DNA of 64,000 bases, from positions 62,001 to 126,000 of the forward strand of contig JABFGJ010000007.1 of the NCBI GenBank assembly GCA_013112545.1, in the 5' to 3' direction. Each line of letters opens with the position of its first letter. Position 1 is the first letter of the stretch. The notes under the pieces were generated by a model, which was not told the origin of the DNA, did not search any database, and worked only from the letters and a program-made list of their open reading frames with translations. The position numbers were made by a program, and so were the translations under genes. Shown here one piece after another: positions 1-8,427 of this stretch. This DNA is from Bacteroidota bacterium. GTDB taxonomy: Bacteria > Bacteroidota > Bacteroidia > Flavobacteriales_E > Vicingaceae.

Positions 1-1967
1 GCTTCAATAAAGTCGAGTTCTTTGGCCGCTTGTTCCATTTCCTTTCGAGTGCGAAGAATGGCCTTTTCTACTTCGTCCTTTTTTAGGTATTTGTTGTTTC
101 TTTCAGCAGCTATTGAGGTTTGCTCTTGATCCAACTCATATTTTCTAGGTGCATTCGATCCATCAGCTACTTTGGTTTGCTTCAATATGGAATCATGTTT
201 TTTAATCAAAGCTTGTGGTTTTATGCCATGTTTGGTATTGTATGCAATCTGAATTTCTCTTCTTCGGTCTGTTTCATCCATGGTTTTTTGCATAGAGCCT
301 GTAATTTTATCTGCATAAAAAATCACCAAACCATTGACGTTTCTCGCTGCTCTACCAGCTGTTTGTGTAAGTGAACGATGTGAACGTAAAAAACCTTCTT
401 TGTCAGCGTCCATTACGGCAACAAGAGAAACTTCTGGTAAATCTAAACCCTCTCTTAATAAGTTGACCCCAACCAACACATCAAAAGTGCCTAAACGCAA
501 ATCACGTAATATTTCTACACGTTCTAAGGTGTCAACATCCGAATGAATATACCTTGTTTTTATTGCGTTTTTAATGAAATACTTGGTCAATTCCTCAGCC
601 ATTCGCTTTGTTAAAGTGGTCACAAGTATTCGTTCATTCTTATCTGTTCTTAAAGCAATTTCCTCCATCAAATCATCGATTTGATTTTGGGTAGGACGAA
701 TTTCTATTACAGGATCTAATAATCCTGTAGGGCGAATAACTTGTTCTACAACAATGCCTTCTGACTCTCTTAATTCATAATCGGCAGGAGTTGCGCTGAC
801 ATAAATCGCTTGATTTCGCAAGGATTCCCATTCGTCAAATTTTAATGGCCGATTGTCCATGGCTGCTGGCAAACGAAAACCGTATTCAACTAAATTAATT
901 TTTCGAGCTCTATCGCCACCATACATGGCGTTTACCTGAGAAACCGTAACATGACTTTCATCAACCACTAATAAATAATCATCTGGAAAATAGTCGATTA
1001 AACAAAAGGGTCGAGTGCCTGGTTGGCGTGCATCAAAATAGCGAGAGTAATTCTCGATACCTGAACAATAGCCCAACTCTTTCATCATTTCTAAATCATA
1101 AAGTGTCCGTTCTTCTAGTCTTTTAGCTTCTAATGGTTTTCCAATTTCTTTGAAATATTCAACTTGTTTAACCATGTCTTGTTGAATTTCCCAAACGGCT
1201 TCATTCATTCGATCTTGAGTGGTCACAAAGATATTGGCTGGGTAGATGTTCAAATTGTCAAAACGCTCTATGGTATTTCCATTTAAAGGATCAAAAGAGC
1301 GAATGTCTTCGATTTCATCACCAAAAAAACTGATGCGATAAGCGATGTCAGCGTAAGCAGGGTATAAGTCAACGGTATCTCCTTTAACTCGAAAAGTTCC
1401 GCGTTTAAATTCGCCCATGGTTCTGGCATACAATGCACTGACAAATTGATGCAGTAACTTATTGCGACTGATTTTCTGAAATTTTGAAATTTTTGTAATG
1501 TTCTCTTTAAAATCTAAAGGATTGGAAATTCCATAAATACAAGAAACAGAAGAAACCACAATGACATCTCTTCTACCAGAAAGCAAAGCTGAAGTTGCGC
1601 TTAATCGTAATTTTTCAATTTCATCATTTATTCCTAAATCCTTTTCGATGTAAGTATCAGAACCTGGCATATAGGCTTCAGGTTGATAATAATCGTAATA
1701 AGAAACGAAATATTCGACTGCATTGTCGGGGAAAAACTGCTTAAACTCGCCATACAATTGAGCTGCTAAAGTCTTATTATGACTCAAGACCAAAGTCGGC
1801 CGCCCTGTTTCTTGAATTACATTTGCAATGGTAAATGTTTTACCTGAGCCGGTTACACCAAGCAGGGTTTGAGCGACAACTCCATCGTTTAATCCATCAA
1901 CCAATTGTTTTATGGCCTGTGGTTGGTCACCTGTTGGTTTATAATCCGAAACGAGTTTAAAATCCAT
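1..1967 (-). CDS. uvrB: UvrABC excinuclease subunit B, 3' end beyond window
   Basis: UvrB is the DNA-loading helicase-like subunit of nucleotide excision repair; it receives damage from UvrA and recruits UvrC. The reverse-strand translation starts [19 protein letters not shown] at 1967 and stays open to the left edge. Visible landmarks are the Walker A motif GVTGSGKT near residue 40, the Tyr-rich beta-hairpin ([19 protein letters not shown]) near residue 90, and, at the window edge, the start of the C-terminal UVR motif ([16 protein letters not shown]) that contacts UvrC. About 655 codons are present, so only the last few residues are missing. A TAAATTTG -7-like element lies at 1972-1979, almost touching the start, with no matching -33 box. 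Identification is secure from the motifs. Confidence 0.97.
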   Translation of the reverse strand, partial: MDFKLVSDYKPTGDQPQAIKQLVDGLNDGVVAQTLLGVTGSGKTFTIANVIQETGRPTLVLSHNKTLAAQLYGEFKQFFPDNAVEYFVSYYDYYQPEAYMPGSDTYIEKDLGINDEIEKLRLSATSALLSGRRDVIVVSSVSCIYGISNPLDFKENITKISKFQKISRNKLLHQFVSALYARTMGEFKRGTFRVKGDTVDLYPAYADIAYRISFFGDEIEDIRSFDPLNGNTIERFDNLNIYPANIFVTTQDRMNEAVWEIQQDMVKQVEYFKEIGKPLEAKRLEERTLYDLEMMKELGYCSGIENYSRYFDARQPGTRPFCLIDYFPDDYLLVVDESHVTVSQVNAMYGGDRARKINLVEYGFRLPAAMDNRPLKFDEWESLRNQAIYVSATPADYELRESEGIVVEQVIRPTGLLDPVIEIRPTQNQIDDLMEEIALRTDKNERILVTTLTKRMAEELTKYFIKNAIKTRYIHSDVDTLERVEILRDLRLGTFDVLVGVNLLREGLDLPEVSLVAVMDADKEGFLRSHRSLTQTAGRAARNVNGLVIFYADKITGSMQKTMDETDRRREIQIAYNTKHGIKPQALIKKHDSILKQTKVADGSNAPRKYELDQEQTSIAAERNNKYLKKDEVEKAILRTRKEMEQAAKELDFIE

Positions 1968-2155
1968 GGGGCAAATTTACACTTTGACTTGATTGCATAG
2001 GGAAAGAATCCCTGAATCTTTGAATATTCATGTTGTTTTGGTTGCAAAAGTTTGAGTCTGTTTTTGTGATTTCTTGAATGTGTTGTGCTTATTTTTTGTA
2101 TTGCTAATCGCTTTGGATGGTGCAGCTTGGCAATGTGTATGTCTTTTGGCCTTGG

Positions 2156-3139
2156 CTATTTTTCCGTTTCTATATTCCACTCAATTGTTTTTAATCTTTC
2201 AGCAATTCTTTTTATTGTATTCATTATTTCATTCTCTGATGGGAATTCTCCAAAAACTAATTCTTTAAAACTGGTTTCATAAGTGACTTTAATTTGATTC
2301 CAAGTCTTTTCGGTTTCTGAAAATAATATTGTGGTAGTTGGATGGTTCGATAGCCAACCATTTTTATTTTTAAAACTTATCACATCATCATTAGCAACCT
2401 TTAAAAGCATTGCATCAAACTTTTTTGAATTAAAAAATGTGTTTAGTTCAGCGTCTTTTAATAGCATATGAATATCATAAGTGTACCTAATCTTATTGCT
2501 CAAATCGGTTATTGGGTCTTCCGTTTGAGAAAAACGAACTAAACTCATCAACTTTTCACAAAATGTTCTTTCTGCACGTAATATCAAAACATCAAAAGGG
2601 CTCATTCCATATTCTTTAATCACATTTTGTTGGTTAGTCTTCAACATCATTTCATAAATGTAAGTCGATACTGTTCCTGTTGTATATGGCTCAAAATGCC
2701 CAAGCCAAGTAGATTCTACAATGATGGTGTCTCTTACTTGTCCAAAATCTCCATTAAAACGCTTTTCATAGCTGTGAGCAGTTTTACGTATCATTCCCAT
2801 TTTGTGAGTTATTCCGTCAATGGCTATTTCTGGAATAACTTTAGAAACACATTTTAAAACCTTTTTAATTTTAGATTTAAGCTGATTGTTTGTCTCTCCA
2901 TCTTTTCTTAAAACTACTAAATCAATATCTTCTGAAAATCGGTCGATTAGCTGGTTGCATTTTGATAATGCTGTACCTCCTTTAAAGACAGTTTCTTTCC
3001 CAATTTCATTGTTGAAGATAGCGTGCAAAGCCAATGTTACCCAATAATCTTTTTCGATATAGATTTCCGGAATTCCTTTTTGTTGAGAAGTTGCAGTTAT
3101 AGCATCTTGGAATAGTTCTTTGTTTTCGTGTAGCTTCAT
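2156..3139 (-). CDS. AbiEii/AbiGii-family nucleotidyltransferase toxin
   Basis: A 327-aa protein of the AbiEii family, the toxin half of AbiE systems. Known members are nucleotidyltransferase-fold proteins that block growth, some by adding nucleotides to tRNA acceptor ends. The fold's signature is visible near residues 52-75: KGGTALSK followed by RFSEDIDLVV, the G-G/S then D-x-D metal-binding pattern. An upstream IEKDYWVTLAL segment is also typical. The start codon overlaps the stop of the upstream antitoxin gene by 4 bp, so translation is probably coupled. The 188-bp gap to uvrB shows no gene. The protein is full length and the active-site aspartates are intact, so it looks functional. Its target cannot be told from sequence. 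Confidence 0.9.
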   Translation of the reverse strand: MKLHENKELFQDAITATSQQKGIPEIYIEKDYWVTLALHAIFNNEIGKETVFKGGTALSKCNQLIDRFSEDIDLVVLRKDGETNNQLKSKIKKVLKCVSKVIPEIAIDGITHKMGMIRKTAHSYEKRFNGDFGQVRDTIIVESTWLGHFEPYTTGTVSTYIYEMMLKTNQQNVIKEYGMSPFDVLILRAERTFCEKLMSLVRFSQTEDPITDLSNKIRYTYDIHMLLKDAELNTFFNSKKFDAMLLKVANDDVISFKNKNGWLSNHPTTTILFSETEKTWNQIKVTYETSFKELVFGEFPSENEIMNTIKRIAERLKTIEWNIETEK

Positions 3140-3861
3140 TTAATATTCCAATTGATTATTGTTGGTAGTGTTTTTTTATCAATTCCGCAATTATATTCAG
3201 AAAGTGGATTTAGACTCTTTTTTAATGTTTGCAGTTCTATGGAAAAATCTATTTTTTCTAACAAAGCACCCAAAAAAGCTCTTACTCTAGGTGGATATGA
3301 CAAAGCACATTCAATGAGCTGTTTAATCTCTTTTGAGTTTAAATTTTTTAGTCGGTTCGAAATGATTTTTATTCCTGATTTTTTATTTAAATCTGGTATT
3401 TTTTTAAAATCTTTGAGAGCATCCAAAATTTCTAACAGAGTATAATTTTTATCTGTCACATCTACATAACTTTTTACTGGATTTCCTTTAATATTTCCAA
3501 TTGCTACAGTTATTCGTTTATCTCTACTTGCAATTTTTATATTTCTTGGTACTTGAGTTGTTAAACCCATTCTGTTGTATAAAGAAATTCCAGTGATGTA
3601 TGCAATTCTTTTGTTGTTTTGGAACAAATAGGGTTTCAACAGCTCTTCCTCATTAGGTTGTAACTCTCCAAATATGGTTTGTTTAGGTTTGTAAAATACA
3701 CCTGTGGAAACTCTTTTGATGATTTCTTTCTCAATTAAACGCTCAATTGCCTTCGCTGCTGCACAATATTCGTTAGCCTCAATAGAAAGTTGTTGGTACT
3801 TAAATGTTGTACCTTCTTTTAACTTGTTAATCTGCGTTTCTAATTTTCGAGCTACTTTCAT
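3136..3861 (-). CDS. AbiEi-like antitoxin (DUF6088-type winged-helix protein)
   Basis: A protein of about 241 aa upstream of and overlapping the AbiEii-type toxin gene. Its N-terminal 60 residues look like a winged helix (TFKYQQLSIEANEYCAAAK, then ERLIEKEIIKRVSTGVFYKP), followed by an AbiEi-like effector region. AbiEi proteins neutralise the toxin and repress their own promoter. An in-frame ATG six codons upstream (3879) is rejected as the start because a TACTTTTG -7 element occupies 3869-3876, downstream of it; the ATG at 3861 is the first one inside the expected transcript, giving a nearly leaderless mRNA. The family assignment rests on the winged helix plus the partner gene, so the pair is clearer than the exact subfamily. 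Confidence 0.82.
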   Translation of the reverse strand: MKVARKLETQINKLKEGTTFKYQQLSIEANEYCAAAKAIERLIEKEIIKRVSTGVFYKPKQTIFGELQPNEEELLKPYLFQNNKRIAYITGISLYNRMGLTTQVPRNIKIASRDKRITVAIGNIKGNPVKSYVDVTDKNYTLLEILDALKDFKKIPDLNKKSGIKIISNRLKNLNSKEIKQLIECALSYPPRVRAFLGALLEKIDFSIELQTLKKSLNPLSEYNCGIDKKTLPTIINWNIK

Positions 3862-3868
3862 AGAAAAA

Positions 3869-3898
3869 CAAAAGTACAATTTTTTGATTATTTGTCAA
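3869..3898 (-). promoter_or_regulatory. Bacteroidota-type promoter of the AbiE pair
   Basis: On the minus strand a TTGACA -33 box (3893-3898) is followed, 19 bp after its TTG, by TACTTTTG (3869-3876), matching the Bacteroidota consensus TTG-N19-21-TAnnTTTG. Transcription would begin only a few bases before the ATG at 3861. The -33 box lies inside one arm of the inverted repeat at 3891-3924. Confidence 0.7.
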
Positions 3899-3924
3899 GT
3901 AAACGAAACATAATACTTGACAAA
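3891..3924. promoter_or_regulatory. 11-bp inverted repeat, candidate antitoxin operator
   Basis: TTTGTCAAGTA at 3891-3901 and its exact reverse complement TACTTGACAAA at 3914-3924 are separated by 12 bp. The promoter-proximal arm contains the -33 box, so a protein bound here would block transcription. AbiEi antitoxins are known to autorepress by binding inverted repeats at their promoter, which makes this the likely operator. Not followed by a T tract, so not a terminator. Confidence 0.6.
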
Positions 3925-4088
3925 GTAAAATACATTTTTGCCTTTTTTTATAATAAATTTGTTGGTTAAACTCTTTTGCCCAGATCTAAAGTATGGCTAC
4001 AGATTATAAATATCATTTTTTTTCAACAAGCTGATATTCAATTAGAAAATAATATTCCCCGATTTAGTAAATCACCACTTCATCAAAC

Positions 4089-4442
4089 TCATTTGTGGCC
4101 CAAATTTTCCTTCAATCGATTTATCAATTCGGCTGAATCTATTATTTCAGAAATACTTTCTGAGCTCAATATTGTTTCGAGTTTACCATCAGAATTGGAT
4201 AAAATAACAGGGTACTTAAAAGTGGTGTTAAATTGCTTTTCAAATTCATCAATGTGTAAGAAACTCATCTCCGTTTCAGATTCTTTTACAAAGTCTTTCC
4301 AATTTTTTCGTTCGCCAAAATTGCCATGTGTTAGGCTACACAAATCACAAGAGTAGGTGGAAGGGCTAATGATCTTATGTGCAAACCCTATAGTGGAATT
4401 TAAGAGGTCTGATTTGGCATTGTAAACAAAGATTAATTTCAT
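4089..4442 (-). CDS. Conserved hypothetical protein with CxxC motif
   Basis: A 117-aa soluble protein with no signal peptide. It contains a CDLC motif at about residues 32-35 followed by THGNFGERKNWKDFVKES, a pattern I associate with a small Bacteroidota family that databases sometimes label 'GTPase', although no P-loop or other GTPase motif is visible here. The gene lies 2 bp after the S37-like peptidase gene on the same strand, so the two are very probably co-transcribed. The CxxC pair could bind metal or be redox active; this is inference only. It is the last gene of the minus-strand operon; 3862-4088 holds only the AbiE promoter region. Confidence 0.75.
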   Translation of the reverse strand: MKLIFVYNAKSDLLNSTIGFAHKIISPSTYSCDLCSLTHGNFGERKNWKDFVKESETEMSFLHIDEFEKQFNTTFKYPVILSNSDGKLETILSSESISEIIDSAELINRLKENLGHK

Positions 4443-4444
4443 GA

Positions 4445-5722
4445 TTACTCAATCTCAAGATTCAACCAACGCTCCAATGCATCCACCATTCTTGTTCGCT
4501 CTTCTTTGCTCATGTTTTTAATGCGAGCAGCTCCATGATCTTTACCGGCTAAAAAGAACCACTCGGCATCCAAGCCTTTTACAGGTCGTAATGCGGTTGC
4601 CGACCAAGTGTCTGAATTGCCATTGATGTGGATGAAATGATTCCCATTTTTCTGCATCCAAGCTTTGGCTTTTACAACAACATCGTTATTAAAATGAATA
4701 GGCATTTTATTGGGCATAAAAATCGCAGATGGATTTTTGTCATTGGGCAGGGCTTTAATCAAATCTTTAAATTCTGAAATATCATAAGCATAATAACCCA
4801 TCTGAGCTCCAGCTTGATAATAATGTGAAGCAAAATCTTCCATGCTTTTGTCGGCAAAAAAATCAATTCCAGAAACTCCTACAAAGTAGTATAATAAATC
4901 TTCAATCGGCGCATTGACATCTGGAATCGAATCGCAGTTGGAACCCCATTGCCAAAAAGAAAAAGGAAATTCTAAAACCGCATATTCAAAGGCTTGCTCA
5001 AACTCTAAATATGTAAAATGCAATTGAGCACCGTAAGTAAACCATCGCATTAAGGGTAAAACTTCTTCTCTTTCAGAAAGTAATCTTTTTTGTATGTTTT
5101 TTAATTTAGTTCTACATTCATCAGAGCCTACGGTATCTAGGAAAGTGTAAATTCTAGTATCTTCTAATCCATCGTTGATTGGAGCGACATAAGGTATGCT
5201 AACGTCCACATCTTTGGGGTAAAAATAGCGGTAAAAAATCGTGGTTTGCCCACCTTTGCTTATACCTGTGCTTAGCCATTTCCCTTTGTATATGTTTCTA
5301 AAAAGTTCGTTGATGTGATGCAAATCGGCTGCTACTTGCTCTAAATTTAGATAAGTATAATCGATAGAATCAGGAACACTTTTTCCAAAATAGCGATGTT
5401 CAATATTGAGTTGATTGGCATTTAACAATGCAGCAGGTTCTGTTATGCTGTTTCTCGTTTTGGCGTATCCATTAGTTACCATTACCGTTGCTTTGTCGAA
5501 TCCTACATGGCTTAAAAACACCCGTTGGTAGAAATATCCCAAACTTGGATTTTTATGATCGATGGGCTGCTTAATCTTTAACTCATAAGCAGCTTCATAA
5601 GCTTCTGGCGTGTTAATTTTCGTAAACTGAACATCGGGCAAATTGTATAATTCTTCTTTGATGTTTTGTGCTGATGCACATAAAGTGATCAGTAAAAATG
5701 TGAATGTTATAATTTGTTTCAT
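4445..5722 (-). CDS. Secreted S37/PS-10-type serine peptidase
   Basis: A 425-aa exported hydrolase resembling the tripeptidyl-aminopeptidase family S37 (PS-10). Residues 1-18 form a signal peptide ending LCASAQ. The alpha/beta-hydrolase nucleophile elbow is G-I-S-K-G with Ser155. The likely acid and histidine are in HINGNSDTW and LAGKDHGAARI near the C terminus. It would remove short peptides from proteins outside the cytoplasm, suiting a proteolytic lifestyle. The first 51 codons are present a second time upstream (6528-6686). The gene starts 11 bp after the broken yhcG gene, so its native promoter was probably displaced or is now read through that remnant. The complete catalytic set suggests a working enzyme. 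Confidence 0.82.
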   Translation of the reverse strand: MKQIITFTFLLITLCASAQNIKEELYNLPDVQFTKINTPEAYEAAYELKIKQPIDHKNPSLGYFYQRVFLSHVGFDKATVMVTNGYAKTRNSITEPAALLNANQLNIEHRYFGKSVPDSIDYTYLNLEQVAADLHHINELFRNIYKGKWLSTGISKGGQTTIFYRYFYPKDVDVSIPYVAPINDGLEDTRIYTFLDTVGSDECRTKLKNIQKRLLSEREEVLPLMRWFTYGAQLHFTYLEFEQAFEYAVLEFPFSFWQWGSNCDSIPDVNAPIEDLLYYFVGVSGIDFFADKSMEDFASHYYQAGAQMGYYAYDISEFKDLIKALPNDKNPSAIFMPNKMPIHFNNDVVVKAKAWMQKNGNHFIHINGNSDTWSATALRPVKGLDAEWFFLAGKDHGAARIKNMSKEERTRMVDALERWLNLEIE

Positions 5723-5727
5723 AGCTT
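5569..5727 (-). repeat. 159-bp direct repeat, copy in intact S37 gene
   Basis: This copy covers the first 51 codons and the bases just before the ATG of the intact peptidase gene. It matches 6528-6686 in length with about 6 mismatches (near 96% identity) and the same orientation. The two copies bracket the yhcG remnant. Confidence 0.9.
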
Positions 5728-5733
5728 ATTAAC

Positions 5734-6439
5734 TCAACTTTTCATTTCGTTTATTAATCTTTTCAACTCTTCTCTACTTGGTAAAATTGTCTGATATTTA
5801 CTCGCAAAAATTTGCTCATTATTTTCGGGCAGGGTGTATTCCACAACAGATTCCCTTTTATTTTGGCAAAGAATTATTCCGATTGTATTATTTTCATCTG
5901 TCAATTTTATTTCTCTGTCGTAATAGTTGACGTACATCTGCATCTGTCCAAGATCTTGATGTTTTAGTTCTCCAATTGTTTTTTAAAGATTCAATCTCAT
6001 AAAACATGCGTTCATTCTTATTGTCAATTCGCATTAGCTTTAAATAATGCGACCAAGTCAAATTAAAACTCCGAGCTGATGTTTCGGAAATGTTATTTTC
6101 AGAAATAGCAGACGACGTCTGCGATTTGTTTTTGAATACCGCAGACAGTGTTTGCGGTTTTGAATAAACAATATAAAATTGTCTCATCTGTTCAACATTT
6201 CTTTCTGAAAAACCTTTGCCAAACTCTTTAGTCAATACCTTTGAGAGTTCTTTTATGACTTTCTTTCCATATTCAGCTCTGTCCTTGCCATCTTGCTCTT
6301 CCTCTACAATCATTCTCCCAATTTCAAAGTAAGTCGTTACCATGGTTTGGTTGATAGTACGCACTACCTTATTTCTTGCAGATTGTAACAAATCTACAAT
6401 TTGGGTATAGAGTTTTGTGTTTGAAGGTTTGTTTGTCAT
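5734..6439 (-). pseudogene. Broken YhcG/DUF1016-family PDDEXK nuclease gene
   Basis: Two ORFs in different frames make up the two ends of one YhcG-type gene. Positions 6439-5972 encode the N-terminal DUF1016 helical domain (YFEIGRMIVEEEQ, GFSERNVEQMRQFY, up to NNW). Positions 5970-5734 encode the C-terminal end (LKHQDLGQMQMYVNYYDRE ... TIGIILC ... VEYTLP). The join falls at about 5971: NNW is followed by one base and then the C-terminal frame. Family members are about 350-370 aa, so roughly 110-130 residues holding most of the PDDEXK catalytic core are missing and the frame is shifted. The remnant is enclosed by the two 159-bp peptidase-gene repeats, so it is likely imported DNA in decay. A 181-aa N-terminal product could still be made. 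Confidence 0.85.
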
Positions 6440-6474
6440 ATAATAATCCAGATTGTTATTTTTATTTGCCCAAT

Positions 6475-6681
6475 TTAACCAACATTTGTGGTGACAGAAA
6501 TTTTAAGAATTTTTTTATTCACCAATAGCTTAATCTTTAACTCATAAGCAGCTTCATAACCTTCTGGCGTGTTAATTTTCGTAAACTGAACATCGGGCAA
6601 ATTGTATAATTCTTCTTTGATGTTTTGTGCTGATACACATAAAGAGACTAGTAAAAATGTGAATGTTATAAGTTGTTTCAT
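6475..6681 (-). pseudogene. Duplicated 5' fragment of the S37 peptidase gene
   Basis: The first 51 residues repeat the start of the downstream peptidase almost exactly (signal peptide, NIKEELYNLPDVQFTKINTP, AAYELKIK), then the frame runs into 17 unrelated residues and stops. It begins 9 bp after the amidase gene. This is the position expected of the original peptidase gene, so this end is probably the old gene start, cut off from its body when the yhcG segment arrived. A secreted 68-aa peptide could be made but has no evident function. Confidence 0.85.
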
Positions 6682-6686
6682 AGCTT
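6528..6686 (-). repeat. 159-bp direct repeat, truncated copy
   Basis: Second copy of the S37 gene start, matching 5569-5727 without gaps. Similarity ends abruptly at 6528, right where the coding frame loses sense, which marks one boundary of the inserted segment. Confidence 0.9.
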
Positions 6687-6690
6687 TAAA

Positions 6691-7350
6691 TCAATGGTCA
6701 TTTTGTATAGCTTCTATTCCTGAATAGATTGATTTTGCAATTTTTTTTATTGCTTTTGAATTTGTCTGAGTTTTTATATCGGCTTCTGTTTCTCGAATGC
6801 GCAATTCTATCATCAGGCTGGGTACTCCTGATTTTTTTAATAATAAAGTTGGACTTTCCATAAAATTGACTTTTGTCTGTAAGCTCATCTTTTTAATACT
6901 TTCAGCAAGAATATTAGCGTACTTTTTAGATTTAACATCGCTAGAATCTTTCGAAACTAAAATTTTGAAATCTTGTGGTATTGATAGCTGTTCTGAAAAG
7001 TTACTATGAATTGAAATCAATAAATCAGCATGGTTCATTGCTACCATTTCAGCCCTTTCTGAGATAGAAATATCTTGCTCATTAAGTCTGGTATAAACAA
7101 GTTGGATGTTTGGGTTTTTGTCTAAGCTTCTTAACTCTTGAACAATTTTTAAATTGATGTCTTTTTCAGAAATCCAATCTGATTTTGAGCCAAAATCATT
7201 ACCACCATGGCCAGCATCTAAGATTACAGTAAACTTGGTTTTGACTACTTTCTTATATGATGAAAATGACAAGACGATAACACTCGAAACAAGTAGAATT
7301 ATTAGGTATCTTATGTTTTTCATTTGTGGAATTACAATGCTTTTATTCAT
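6691..7350 (-). CDS. N-acetylmuramoyl-L-alanine amidase (Amidase_3)
   Basis: A 219-aa zinc amidase that cuts the lactyl-amide bond between MurNAc and the stem peptide of peptidoglycan. The family's zinc ligands are visible: His in VILDAGHGG (about residue 47), Glu in SEKDINL (about 61), and His in LLISIHSNF (about 115). The region SLMIELRI near residue 180 carries the Glu expected at the catalytic position. An N-terminal hydrophobic stretch (residues 15-30) is a signal or membrane anchor. The ATG at 7323 (MKNIRYL) is an equally good start and would place the hydrophobic stretch right at the N terminus. It lacks the long C-terminal repeats of some amidases and heads the minus-strand operon. 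Confidence 0.85.
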   Translation of the reverse strand: MNKSIVIPQMKNIRYLIILLVSSVIVLSFSSYKKVVKTKFTVILDAGHGGNDFGSKSDWISEKDINLKIVQELRSLDKNPNIQLVYTRLNEQDISISERAEMVAMNHADLLISIHSNFSEQLSIPQDFKILVSKDSSDVKSKKYANILAESIKKMSLQTKVNFMESPTLLLKKSGVPSLMIELRIRETEADIKTQTNSKAIKKIAKSIYSGIEAIQNDH

Positions 7351-7581
7351 CTATAGTTCAAAGCTCTTGGACTTTAAATCTTGATACTACTGCTTAAATT
7401 AATTCCTGCAATTTCTATATTTTTTTCTATTTAGCCCAATATTATATACAATTCTATACAGTATAAAGTTTCGACAGCGTAACACAATCTCTGAGTTATC
7501 TTCGATTCATGACATAGAATCCAATTTTTAAATGGGAGATTAAATGATTATCAGTATTATTGAAATGTAAAATACGTAGAA

Positions 7582-8370
7582 ATGATAAGGGATTTAATAA
7601 ACAAGCATCAGAAATACTCTAAAAGCGGTTTTAGGTATCGCGGATTAAATGCAAGCCGGATAGAAAACTTGACTGATACGGTTTTTGGTTTTGCCATAAC
7701 CTTATTGGTTATTGCTTCGCAAGTTCCTAAATCCTATGTAGAGCTTCAAGCCTCTATGTACGAGTTTGTTGGTTTTGTTGCTTGTGTTTTACTGCTTTTT
7801 GGGATTTGGAATAACCACAATAATTTTTTTAAGCATTATGGTTTGCAGGACAATGTCACAAAATCACTTAATTTTTTATTCTTGTTTGTTCTTTTGTTTT
7901 ACATCTATCCACTCAAGTATTTATTCTCTTTTTTAGGTTCCGTAATACTTATAAACCTGCTTATGTATTTTGACTTTAGCTCACCAGCTTTAATTCTTGC
8001 AAGGGATAAAACCATAATGGCCAATATGGATGCTGAACAATGGGCAGATTTGATGGTGCGTTTTGGCTTGGGTTTGTTTTTTATTTACTTGATTATTGGT
8101 TTAATGCATATAAATGCTCTAAAGAAAAAAGAATTACTTGAATTAAATGCAATAGAAATTTTTGATACAAAAGGGTTTATTTGGGCCTATTTCTACTTAA
8201 TCTTAACTGCCTGTGTTTCTATATTAGTAGTAATGATAGGAGGGGGAACCTTTTCTCTGTATTCAGGATTGTGCTATTTGACAATACCAATAGCGCTTCC
8301 ACTAATTCGCAAATTCCGTAATAAAAAATTTAAATCAAAACCGGATGAAATTTTGTTAAATAACGATTAA
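7582..8370 (+). CDS. TMEM175-family (DUF1211) potassium-channel-like membrane protein
   Basis: A 262-aa integral membrane protein. Residues 21-42 (GLNASRIENLTDTVFGFAIT followed by LLVI) match the TMEM175 first-helix signature R-x3-[FL]-[ST]-D-x-V-F-x-x-A-x-T-L-L, whose hydrophobic and Thr residues line the pore in characterised bacterial channels. About six hydrophobic segments follow (near 50-70, 90-130, 155-175, 195-220, 222-240). Bacterial TMEM175 proteins conduct K+ as tetramers. The gene stands alone: the amidase is divergent on the left, and DPP11 begins 57 bp to the right. The second half deviates from the classical second DUF1211 domain, so ion selectivity is uncertain. Confidence 0.75.
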   Translation: MIRDLINKHQKYSKSGFRYRGLNASRIENLTDTVFGFAITLLVIASQVPKSYVELQASMYEFVGFVACVLLLFGIWNNHNNFFKHYGLQDNVTKSLNFLFLFVLLFYIYPLKYLFSFLGSVILINLLMYFDFSSPALILARDKTIMANMDAEQWADLMVRFGLGLFFIYLIIGLMHINALKKKELLELNAIEIFDTKGFIWAYFYLILTACVSILVVMIGGGTFSLYSGLCYLTIPIALPLIRKFRNKKFKSKPDEILLNND

Positions 8371-8427
8371 TAATATTTTTAATCTATAAGCTTATTGAGT
8401 AGCTTCGCTAATCTTAAAATTTACATT

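Noticed and set aside
2074-2282. Two small plus-strand ORFs
   Set aside because: They overlap the end of the AbiEii-type toxin gene and the gap to uvrB, have no family features and no promoter.
3862-3879. Upstream ATG (3879) as the antitoxin start
   Set aside because: The -7 promoter element lies at 3869-3876, so this ATG would be upstream of the transcription start.
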